Positions 1-5,211 of a DNA stretch of 7,351 nucleotides are shown piece after piece. The notes under the pieces are model-generated. The model was not told where the DNA came from and searched no databases. It saw nothing but the letters and a program-made list of their open reading frames with translations. Source of the DNA: Bacteroidales bacterium UBA1722 (lineage in GTDB: Bacteria > Bacteroidota > Bacteroidia > Bacteroidales > UBA932); the NCBI GenBank assembly GCA_002317435.1, contig DCIQ01000149.1, positions 1 to 7,351 on the forward strand. The letters run 5' to 3'. Position numbers and translations under genes: made by a program. Position 1 is the stretch's first letter. Each line of letters opens with the position of its first letter.

Positions 1-101
1 CCGGCGCCGGCGATGATGATCGACGGGCCGTCAGAGCACCTTACTGCCTCAGCCTGAGCGTGATTCAGCCCGGACAAATCAAATTTCATATCTTGTTCCA
101 T
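1..101 (-). CDS. UvrD/PcrA/Rep-type ATP-dependent DNA helicase, N-terminal fragment
   Basis: This is the first 33 codons plus two bases of a minus-strand gene that continues beyond the left edge. The reading starts MEQDMKFDLSGLN and carries the superfamily 1 Q motif (L12-N13-x-x-Q16-x-x-A19-V20), which contacts the adenine of ATP. A hydrophobic strand, SIII, then leads into AGAG (residues 31-34), the start of the Walker A loop; the expected GKT lies outside the window. UvrD/PcrA/Rep enzymes are 3'-5' DNA helicases acting in repair and replication restart; which paralogue this is cannot be told from the N-terminus. The ATG at 99-101 is chosen because the frame upstream holds no other ATG before a stop at 150-152; M5 is an alternative start. 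A promoter-like element lies immediately upstream (106-130), so the gene appears to have its own promoter and to be transcribed away from the nqr operon. Confidence 0.85.
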   Translation of the reverse strand, partial: MEQDMKFDLSGLNHAQAEAVRCSDGPSIIIAGA

Positions 102-432
102 CGGAGCAAAATTAACATTATTTGGCCAAAGAAGTGACTGCCGCGTCCATTATTATTGCACGGTGTGGTTAAATAATATTATTGCTGAAGTCGTATCGGT
201 AGCCCTGCCGGCCGGCCCTCCGGAGGCCTTTCGCTTCAGCGGCCAGTCAGGTCTCCGGATGGCCTGCGGGGAGGACTGACCCGTCCACATTAATCGATTA
301 CAAAGTCAAGTATGCGCGACAGGTCTCAGAGAGGCTTCTATGAAGGGGTGCTGCAGACAATACCCCTCAATAACAAGGTCTCGTATCCATACGTCAGCTC
401 CGGTTCCCATATATTCTGCCCGAAAGAACTGT
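102..432. other. Intergenic region between helicase and transposase genes, with GC-rich hairpin block
   Basis: No gene is supported here. Positions 102-183 are A/T-rich and hold the helicase promoter element plus TATTATT (150-156) facing AATAATA (172-178). Positions 184-280 are strikingly GC-rich and structured: GCTGAAG (184-190) pairs with CTTCAGC (234-240) around two palindromes, GCCGGCCGGC (207-216) and CCTCCGGAGG (217-226). A second hairpin has arms 246-256 and 270-280, with one mismatch, one G-T pair and a 13-nt loop. Near-repeats TCCGGAGGCCT (219-229) and TCCGGATGGCCT (254-265) occur in both halves. No U-tract follows, so these are not convincing intrinsic terminators. A weaker hairpin, AGGGGT (344-349) with ACCCCT (362-367), lies about 65 nt past the transposase stop. 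The block could be a REP-like element, a small RNA or a transcript-end structure; I cannot assign it. Confidence 0.55.
106..130 (-). promoter_or_regulatory. Promoter-like element of the helicase gene (TTTGGCCAAA + TAATTTTG)
   Basis: Read on the minus strand, a perfect 10-bp palindrome TTTGGCCAAA (121-130) is followed by TAATGT and then TAATTTTG (107-114), which fits the Bacteroidota -7 consensus TAnnTTTG. The box ends only 5 nt before the ATG, so if it is used the transcript has a very short leader or is leaderless. A -33 box at the usual 19-21 nt spacing is not evident. The arrangement is the same as at the nqr promoter at 1695-1718, which supports a functional element. The role of the palindrome (operator or variant promoter part) is inferred. 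Confidence 0.5.
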
Positions 433-1380
433 CTATTTCACATATTTACGGAGTTCTGCTTCGGGAAGTTTTACGAGTGAGGATAACTGGCGATAAGACA
501 GATGATAACGGTTACGGAGGTCTTGGGAGAGGAGTATCCGGTCATCTGTTTTCAGATGGCGGGTAGAGTGTTTTCCAAACAGTCGGAGGTTACATTCTTC
601 GCATAGCTTTCGGGCCTGAATATCTTCAATCACCACACCTCTGGCATTTGCCATTCTTCTGAATAGTTCCTTGTCTCTGTCTTTTCCACCTGCCAGAAAG
701 GCTCTGAAGCAGTTATGTGTACGATAAATCGCTTCAAAGCGGTTGATGTCGATGTAATTCGCAGGAAGCACGAAGCCATTGCAGACTAACCAGTCCGGAG
801 GCAGACAGATTCTGGAACCGCTCAAGCGTCTCTGTTCATTTACCGGCAGATCTCCTATCCTGACAGGCTGCATCTCATGTCCATCCGCGCTGATAAGCCA
901 GGGCATAATCACGTTTCGATTTCTGAAATACAATGCACCGGTACCGTACAGGTAGTCATAAGGCATCACCGGCTTGCCGTCTTTGGTGGCTTGAGTGATG
1001 GTGTATGTTCCGGTATTGAGCAGGTAGAGCTCATCTTCTATTTCGAGCAGTTCGCAATTCAAGACGACTCCGTCCTTCGAACCACGATTTCTGATAATGC
1101 TTCTCATAGACAGATCTTCATATAGATTTTTGAACATCATGCAAGTTTCCAAATCTCCCCACAGAAGAGAATGGGGATGACTGTCTTCAACTGACATGGA
1201 CAGAACAGATACACCGGTACGATACTGACATATGGCAAATCGGTTGAATGCCGCCTTGTGTTCTTCTTCGTTAGTGATGAAATCTTTCGCGTCATCACCA
1301 TTCGCAAACATGTGGTAATAATGTTCGTTTCCCATAATCTCCCGCCTCAATCCGTCTTTCGGTGTGACGTATTCGGACAT
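433..1380 (-). CDS. IS200-like/RAYT-like HUH (Y1) transposase family protein
   Basis: From the ATG at 1380 this encodes 315 residues. The N-terminal part resembles the Y1 transposase fold: a first strand with HYYHMFANG (residues 19-27), an acidic helix, then a strand ending in SMSVEDSHPHSLLWG, where H68-P-H70 sits at the place of the metal-binding HUH pair (usually NHVH). The stretch MPYDYLYGTGALYF (139-152) matches the conserved Y-W-S-S-like segment of chromosomal single-copy Y1 proteins of Bacteroidota. The catalytic tyrosine is uncertain; Y119, in an ELYLLN context, is a candidate. The last 30 residues (SYRQLSSLVKLPEAELRKYV) look like a helix-turn-helix. Such proteins make single-strand cuts at hairpin DNA, and many are immobile, domesticated genes. 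Starts at 1446 (GTG) and 1335 (ATG, MGNEHYYH) are also possible; 1335 would suit the weak promoter box at 1383-1390. No clear element ends are visible, and activity is unproven. Confidence 0.6.
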   Translation of the reverse strand: MSEYVTPKDGLRREIMGNEHYYHMFANGDDAKDFITNEEEHKAAFNRFAICQYRTGVSVLSMSVEDSHPHSLLWGDLETCMMFKNLYEDLSMRSIIRNRGSKDGVVLNCELLEIEDELYLLNTGTYTITQATKDGKPVMPYDYLYGTGALYFRNRNVIMPWLISADGHEMQPVRIGDLPVNEQRRLSGSRICLPPDWLVCNGFVLPANYIDINRFEAIYRTHNCFRAFLAGGKDRDKELFRRMANARGVVIEDIQARKLCEECNLRLFGKHSTRHLKTDDRILLSQDLRNRYHLSYRQLSSLVKLPEAELRKYVK

Positions 1381-1382
1381 CG

Positions 1383-1390
1383 CGAAGATA
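1383..1390 (-). promoter_or_regulatory. Possible -7 box for the transposase gene
   Basis: Minus-strand TATCTTCG differs by one base from the TAnnTTTG consensus. It lies 20 nt after a T-rich TTTTCGTTTA stretch that could serve as the -33 region. If used, transcription would begin near 1376, below the ATG at 1380, and translation would have to start at 1335. The single mismatch and the conflict with the 1380 start make this a weak call. Confidence 0.25.
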
Positions 1391-1497
1391 GAAAGAATTT
1401 TCGATAATGGTAAACGAAAACCAGTACATGTGAGTATAGCTTTCACGGTATCCTGCAGAGCTTCATCGTGGATTACTCTCCAAAAATAGGGGGTTAT

Positions 1498-1518
1498 CCA
1501 TAATGATATTCATTATGG
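1498..1518. promoter_or_regulatory. Perfect 9-3-9 palindrome resembling a Fur box
   Basis: Half-sites CCATAATGA (1498-1506) and TCATTATGG (1510-1518) are exact reverse complements separated by TAT. Aligned to the classical E. coli Fur consensus GATAATGATAATCATTATC, positions 1499-1517 match at 16 of 19 bases; the mismatches are the two outermost bases and one near the centre. This is what the sequence shows. That it binds a Fur-family regulator, and in which direction it acts, is inferred. It lies 118 nt upstream of the transposase ATG and about 215 nt upstream of the predicted nqr transcription start, so it is not placed as a simple roadblock on either assigned promoter. Confidence 0.5.
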
Positions 1519-1649
1519 CGCGTATGTGGCGGATTCGGATGGATTGGTTTTGGATTACGGATTCCGGGGATGTGAATCACCTCTTGTCAATCATCATCCC
1601 GAAAATCACCCCTGGAGTTTGACGACCCCCAATCTGCCCTTTAAGGTAA

Positions 1650-1681
1650 CATTATTCGTCTGCGCCCATCAACAAATAATG
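1650..1681. repeat. Inverted repeat CATTATT / AATAATG upstream of the nqr promoter
   Basis: CATTATT (1650-1656) and AATAATG (1675-1681) are exact reverse complements with an 18-nt spacer. The pair is centred about 60 nt before the predicted nqr transcription start, a common position for activator sites. At 7 bp per arm in A/T-rich DNA it could be chance. Confidence 0.25.
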
Positions 1682-1694
1682 AGGTGGGAGTTTA

Positions 1695-1718
1695 TTTGGC
1701 CAAATTATGTTATCTTTG
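1695..1718 (+). promoter_or_regulatory. Promoter of the nqr operon (TTTGGCCAAA + TATCTTTG)
   Basis: TATCTTTG (1711-1718) is a perfect Bacteroidota -7 box (TAnnTTTG). It is preceded at 6 nt (TTATGT) by the palindrome TTTGGCCAAA (1695-1704). Transcription is predicted to start near 1725, giving a leader of about 74 nt before the nqrA ATG. No -33 TTTG is found at the normal 19-21 nt spacing; the TTTG of the palindrome is only 12 nt from the -7 box, so the palindrome may be an operator overlapping the core promoter. The same layout precedes the helicase gene at 106-130. Confidence 0.6.
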
Positions 1719-1744
1719 CCGAATCATTGGTGAAGTATTTCCAT

Positions 1745-1762
1745 ACGGTCCCCGATGGCCGT
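1745..1762 (+). other. Small hairpin in the nqr leader
   Basis: ACGGTC (1745-1750) can pair with GGCCGT (1757-1762), with one G-T pair, around a 6-nt CCCGAT loop. It sits in the predicted leader, 36 nt before the nqrA start. The remaining leader to the ATG is A/T-rich and unstructured, as is usual for Bacteroidota initiation sites. No known riboswitch is recognised. Confidence 0.25.
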
Positions 1763-1798
1763 TACACTGCTGAAAACAAACCATTTAATATAAAAAAG

Positions 1799-3172
1799 AT
1801 GACGGATTACATAAAAATCAGAAAAGGACTGGATATTCCCTTGAACGGCAGTCCCGAAGCCCGTGTATTGCGGGATGTAGTCTCTCATACGGTCGAAGTC
1901 AAACCCACGGACTTCAGAAATTTGATTCCCAAGCTTCTGGTCAAGGAGGGCGACAAGGTTCTCGCCGGCACACCTGTCTTCGCGGACAAGATGCGCCCCG
2001 AGGTACTTTTCGCCTCACCTGTCAGCGGCACCGTCTCGGCCATAGTCCGGGGCGAAAAGAGGAAACTTCTGGCAGTCAGGATAGACGCGGACCCGGAGAG
2101 ACAGAACAAAATCACCGAAATCCCCGAACTGGCATCACTGGACGCCTCCCAGGTAAAGGCCCTGATGCTCGCCGGAGGTCTCTGGCCCTGCATCCAGCAG
2201 CGTCCCTACGGAATCATAGCCAATCCCGCGGATACCCCGAAGAACATCTTCATCTCCGGATTCAACACGAATCCTCTCGCCGCCGACTATGATTTCTCGC
2301 TGAAGGATGACTTCGACAGCATACAGAAAGGTGTGGATGTCCTGAACAAACTGCTTCCCGGGGGAGTTCATTTTTCGCTGAACGCCTCCACACAGTCCAG
2401 TTCTCCTTTCCACAAACTTGAAAGGGTGATTTTCCATACTTTCGACGGTCCCCATCCTGCAGGCAACGTAGGCGTGCAGATAAATCACATAGCCCCCGTA
2501 AACAAGGGCGAAGCGGTATGGTGCGTGGACCTCGCCCTCGTGGCCGTCATCGGAAGATTCTTCGAGAAAGGTATCTATGACACCACCCGGCTCGTAGCTG
2601 TCGGAGGTCCCTGCGCCAAGACTCCGGGTTATGTGAAATGTGTTCCCGGAATGGCCATGAAGGATATAGCCGACCTCGCATGCCAGGATTCGGAAAAGGC
2701 TCATAAGGAACTTGATGTCAGATATATCAGCGGAAGCGTCCTGACCGGCAGGAACGTAGGCGCCGACGGCTCCCTCGGATTCGCCGACACCCAGGTGACT
2801 TTCCTCTCGGAAGGAAACTACCACGAAGCGTTCGGATGGGCCAAACCGTTCAGGGCGAAACACAGCGTCAGCCATGCCTATTTCTCCTGGCTCTGCCCGA
2901 AGAAGAGATACAATATGGATACGAATCTCAACGGAGGTCCGAGGGCATTCGTGGCCACAAGCGAATATCAGAAGGTATTCCCCATGGACATCTATCCGGT
3001 AGAGCTGCTGAAGGCCTGTCTGGCCGGTGACATCGATAAGATGGAAGCACTCGGCATATACGAAGTGGTGGAAGAGGATTTCGCCCTCTGCGAATACATC
3101 TGCCCTTCGAAGATAGACATCCAGTCCATAATCACCGCAGGCATCGCCGTGATGCTGAAGGAAATGGCATAA
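1799..3172 (+). CDS. nqrA: Na+-translocating NADH:quinone reductase subunit A
   Basis: NqrA is the peripheral, cytoplasmic subunit of Na+-NQR and has been linked to quinone binding. The chosen start gives 457 residues, close to the family's usual 445-450. Visible family features are the N-terminal IKIRKGLDIPLNG (residues 5-17), FASPVSGTVSAI (71-82, the biotinyl-like strand also seen in RnfC), the signature FHTFDGPHPAGNVGVQINHI (212-231), NLNGGPRAF (376-384), and a C-terminal ALCEYICPSKIDI (429-441) similar to the RnfC/NqrA tail. The frame is open upstream to 1526, but those 91 codons do not resemble NqrA and include the promoter box at 1711-1718, so the ATG at 1799, after an A-rich ATATAAAAAAG leader, is the true start. 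It is first in the operon and has no Shine-Dalgarno sequence; nqrB follows 16 nt after its stop. Confidence 0.95.
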   Translation: MTDYIKIRKGLDIPLNGSPEARVLRDVVSHTVEVKPTDFRNLIPKLLVKEGDKVLAGTPVFADKMRPEVLFASPVSGTVSAIVRGEKRKLLAVRIDADPERQNKITEIPELASLDASQVKALMLAGGLWPCIQQRPYGIIANPADTPKNIFISGFNTNPLAADYDFSLKDDFDSIQKGVDVLNKLLPGGVHFSLNASTQSSSPFHKLERVIFHTFDGPHPAGNVGVQINHIAPVNKGEAVWCVDLALVAVIGRFFEKGIYDTTRLVAVGGPCAKTPGYVKCVPGMAMKDIADLACQDSEKAHKELDVRYISGSVLTGRNVGADGSLGFADTQVTFLSEGNYHEAFGWAKPFRAKHSVSHAYFSWLCPKKRYNMDTNLNGGPRAFVATSEYQKVFPMDIYPVELLKACLAGDIDKMEALGIYEVVEEDFALCEYICPSKIDIQSIITAGIAVMLKEMA

Positions 3173-3173
3173 T

Positions 3174-3183
3174 AAAGGAGGAG
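3174..3183 (+). promoter_or_regulatory. Strong Shine-Dalgarno sequence of nqrB
   Basis: AAAGGAGGAG contains the full AGGAGG core (3176-3181), 7 nt before the nqrB ATG. It begins inside the second of two tandem stop codons of nqrA (TAA TAA). Such sites are uncommon in Bacteroidota, where ribosomes generally do not rely on Shine-Dalgarno pairing. Confidence 0.75.
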
Positions 3184-3188
3184 AGAAT

Positions 3189-4298
3189 ATGAATAAGATT
3201 ACAGATATCAAATGGTTGCATTCCACCGTGGATGCATTCGATTCGTTCCTCCGTGTTCCGAACACAGTTACGGCCCGCGGTTCCCACGTGAGAGACTGCA
3301 ACGACCTCAAGCGTATAATGATAGTGGTGGTGGTGGCTCTCATTCCCGCCGCTCTGTTCGGTATGTATAACGTAGGATACCAGCATTTCCGCTTCCTCGG
3401 GGAGACCGCAGGATTCTGGCAGATGTTCTGGTTCGGTTTCCTGAAGGTTCTTCCCCTGTTCATCGTCTCCTATGCCGCAGGTCTCGGCATCGAGTTCGCC
3501 TCCGCACAGATTCGCGGACACGAAGTGAACGAAGGATACCTGGTCTCGGGCTTCCTGATCCCCCTCATCGTCCCCGTGGACGTTCCCCTCTGGGTACTTG
3601 CCATAGCCGTGGTTTTCGCCGTAATCATCGGTAAGGAAATCTTCGGCGGCACGGGTATGAACATCTGGAATCCGGCCCTGCTCTGCCGTGCATTCCTCTT
3701 CTTCGCATATCCTTCGAAAATGTCCGGCGACAAGGTATGGGTAGCCGGTCTGTCTCAGGTGGACGGCATCTCCGGAGCCACCCCTCTGGCACACGCCGCC
3801 GCCTGCGAACCTCTGGGATTCACCGACTGGGAGATGTTCTCCGGTCTCATCCCCGGTGCCGTAGGCGAGACTTCGGTAATCGCCATCCTCATCGGAGCCG
3901 TGATTCTCCTCTGGACAGGAGTCGCTTCCTGGAAGACCATGTTCTCCATCGTCCTCGGAGGTCTCTGCATGGGACTCATCTTCAACGCGGCAGGTGCTGA
4001 AGGTTCATACGCAGCCACCGTCCCCGCTTGGGAACATCTCATTATGGGCGGTTTCATGTTCGGTACCGTATTCATGGCCACCGACCCTGTCACCAGCGCA
4101 CAGACCGAAACCGGAAAATGGATCTACGGATTCCTGATCGGTGCATTCACCATAATAATACGTGTAGCCAGTGCCGGTTATCCTGAAGGAATGATGCTCG
4201 CCATCCTCCTGATGAACACTTTCGCTCCACTCATCGACTACTGCGTCGTCTCCAGAAACATAAAGAAGAGACTTAACAGAATACCATCAAACAAATAA
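3189..4298 (+). CDS. nqrB: Na+-translocating NADH:quinone reductase subunit B
   Basis: This is the large integral membrane subunit that carries covalent FMN, binds riboflavin in the family, and forms part of the Na+ path. The protein has 369 residues with multiple hydrophobic segments (roughly 42-60, 78-102, 117-147, 229-246, 252-268, 285-298, 312-327, 335-352). The flavinylation motif D192-G-I-S-G-A-T198 is intact, so T198 is the expected FMN attachment site. The highly conserved loop GGTGMNIWNPALLCRAFLFF (153-172) is also present, as is GHEVNEGYLVSGFLIPLIVP (110-129). The N-terminus before the first conserved segment (VPNTVTARGSHVRD) is short compared with Vibrio-type NqrB of about 410 residues; the strong Shine-Dalgarno sequence at 3174-3183 fixes this start, so the shortness is genuine. 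nqrC begins 12 nt after the stop. Confidence 0.95.
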   Translation: MNKITDIKWLHSTVDAFDSFLRVPNTVTARGSHVRDCNDLKRIMIVVVVALIPAALFGMYNVGYQHFRFLGETAGFWQMFWFGFLKVLPLFIVSYAAGLGIEFASAQIRGHEVNEGYLVSGFLIPLIVPVDVPLWVLAIAVVFAVIIGKEIFGGTGMNIWNPALLCRAFLFFAYPSKMSGDKVWVAGLSQVDGISGATPLAHAAACEPLGFTDWEMFSGLIPGAVGETSVIAILIGAVILLWTGVASWKTMFSIVLGGLCMGLIFNAAGAEGSYAATVPAWEHLIMGGFMFGTVFMATDPVTSAQTETGKWIYGFLIGAFTIIIRVASAGYPEGMMLAILLMNTFAPLIDYCVVSRNIKKRLNRIPSNK

Positions 4299-4310
4299 TA
4301 CATTAGCGTT

Positions 4311-5210
4311 ATGAATACAAACAGTAATACCTACACTGTCATCTACGCTACCGTATTGGTGGTGGTAGTGGCTGCAGTTCTGGCATACGTATCATTCACC
4401 CTGGCTCCTGCACAGGAGGCCAACAGACAGAACGAGGTACGCACACAGCTCCTCGCCTCCGTCGGCATCCAGGATGTGAAGAATGCCAAAGAAGCGTACG
4501 ACAAATATTTCACTGAATCATTCCTCGTCAACAGCCTCGGCGAGAAAGTTGACGGCGACGCCTTCGCGGTAGCGATGAACCTCAAGGGTCAGAACGACAA
4601 GATCCGCGTCGGCCGTCCCGAAAACGCCACCCTCCCCGTATTCATCTGCACTTTCGACGACGGTTCGAAGGCTCAGGTCTTCGCCGCCTACGGAGCAGGC
4701 CTCTGGGGTCCTATCTGGGGCTATATCTCTGTTGACGCAGCCGATATGAACACCGTAAAGGGTGCAGTATTCGACCACAAGGGAGAAACTCCCGGTCTGG
4801 GTGCCGAAATAGCACAGCCCTGGTTCCGGGAGAACTTCGTCGGAAAGAAGATTTTCGAAGGTGAAGAGTTCACCTCCGTCAAGGTGGTGAAAGGCGGTGC
4901 AGCTGCCGACGACACCCACGGAGTTGACGCCATCACCGGCGGGACCATCACCAGCCGCGCCCTCGAAAACACACTCGCCAAATGGCTCGGCATCTATCTT
5001 CCCTACATCCAGGCACAGAAGTCACAGGTCTCTTCGTGCTGCGCCCACGAGTGCTGCGGTCACTGCGGTGACGCCTGCGCTTGCGAGGGTGAGGGTGAAG
5101 GTGATGCCTGCGGCAATTGCTGCGAAGCAGCCGATTCCGCCTGCTGCCATTCAGCCGAAGGCGGATGCTGCGGTAAATGTAAAACTGAAAATTCAGAGGA
5201 GGTAAAGTAA
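4311..5210 (+). CDS. nqrC: Na+-translocating NADH:quinone reductase subunit C with cysteine-rich C-terminal tail
   Basis: NqrC passes electrons through a covalently bound FMN held in a domain anchored by one N-terminal helix (residues 9-29). In Vibrio that domain faces the periplasm. Family motifs are GAGLWGPIWGYISVD (128-142), KGETPGLGAEI (157-167), and the flavinylation motif D206-A-I-T-G-G-T212-I-T-S, with T212 as the expected FMN site. The usual C-terminus corresponds to about residue 238 (LAKWLGIYLPYIQAQKS). Here 299 residues are encoded, because about 60 are added, with 15 cysteines and 3 histidines between 243 and 290. The reading frame stays open with normal codon use, and the stop lies 1 nt before nqrD, whose Shine-Dalgarno sequence is inside the last codons, so the tail does not look like a sequencing frameshift. 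No Shine-Dalgarno sequence precedes nqrC itself. FMN attachment would need an ApbE-type transferase encoded elsewhere. Confidence 0.93.
   Translation: MNTNSNTYTVIYATVLVVVVAAVLAYVSFTLAPAQEANRQNEVRTQLLASVGIQDVKNAKEAYDKYFTESFLVNSLGEKVDGDAFAVAMNLKGQNDKIRVGRPENATLPVFICTFDDGSKAQVFAAYGAGLWGPIWGYISVDAADMNTVKGAVFDHKGETPGLGAEIAQPWFRENFVGKKIFEGEEFTSVKVVKGGAAADDTHGVDAITGGTITSRALENTLAKWLGIYLPYIQAQKSQVSSCCAHECCGHCGDACACEGEGEGDACGNCCEAADSACCHSAEGGCCGKCKTENSEEVK
5037..5180 (+). other. Cysteine-rich, metallothionein-like tail of NqrC (residues 243-290)
   Basis: Within 48 residues there are 15 Cys (243, 244, 248, 249, 252, 256, 258, 267, 270, 271, 278, 279, 286, 287, 290) and 3 His (246, 251, 280). Many occur as CC pairs or CxxC (CCGHC, CGNCC, CCGKC), with an acidic EGEGEGD linker dividing the tail. 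The density and spacing suggest soft-metal binding, but no match to a named metallothionein family can be claimed. If NqrC keeps its usual topology, the tail is outside the cytoplasmic membrane. Confidence 0.7.
5085..5102 (+). repeat. Short in-frame hexamer repeat in nqrC
   Basis: GAGGGT, GAGGGT, GAAGGT in tandem encode EGEGEG, followed by GAT (D), in the middle of the cysteine-rich tail. The unit is two codons long, so gain or loss of copies would alter linker length without breaking the frame. Confidence 0.6.
5195..5202 (+). promoter_or_regulatory. Strong Shine-Dalgarno sequence of nqrD, inside the nqrC 3' end
   Basis: AGAGGAGG, with core AGGAGG at 5197-5202, lies 9 nt before the nqrD ATG. 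It overlaps the codons for the SEEVK end of NqrC. With only 1 nt between the nqrC stop and the nqrD start, the two genes are probably translationally coupled. Confidence 0.75.
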
Positions 5211-5211
5211 T

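Larger units (their letters stand above)
1381..1798. other. Divergent control region between transposase gene and nqr operon
   Basis: These roughly 420 bases separate two outward-reading genes; 1381-1446 could instead be coding if the transposase uses its GTG start. The plus strand is open in the nqrA frame from 1526, but the encoded residues have no counterpart in NqrA and the nqr promoter lies inside them, so I treat the stretch as non-coding. It contains, in order, the Fur-box-like palindrome (1498-1518), a run of five GGAT or GGATT units (1531-1563), an AATC/CATCC-rich stretch (1575-1632) partly complementary to that run (1537-1546 with 1588-1599, two-base bulge), an inverted repeat (1650-1681), the promoter element (1695-1718), and a leader with a small hairpin (1745-1762). 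Confidence 0.6.

Noticed and set aside
184..290. Riboswitch or SRP RNA: short resemblances to cobalamin (GGAGACCTG-like), TPP (ACCTGA-like) and SRP RNA (GTCAGGTC-like) motifs
   Set aside because: Only isolated 6-9 base matches are present. The remaining conserved boxes and the expected folds are missing on either strand.
344..367. AGGGGT / ACCCCT hairpin as terminator of the transposase gene
   Set aside because: Only 6 bp with a 12-nt loop and no following U-tract on the minus strand.
312..566. Plus-strand open frame of 84 codons
   Set aside because: It overlaps the 3' end of the minus-strand transposase gene, has no recognisable motif, and lacks a convincing promoter or start context.
2135..3463. 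Long minus-strand open frame (442 codons) antisense to nqrA and nqrB
   Set aside because: The sense strand encodes clear NqrA and NqrB. The antisense product is low in recognisable structure and is explained by the codon bias of the sense genes. Other antisense frames in the operon are rejected likewise.
4897..5205. Alternative plus-strand frame over the nqrC 3' end, considered as evidence that the cysteine-rich tail is a frameshift product
   Set aside because: The alternative frame is a Pro/Ala/Ser-rich shadow unlike any NqrC end. The NqrC domain is complete before the tail, and the in-frame stop fits the nqrD start exactly.
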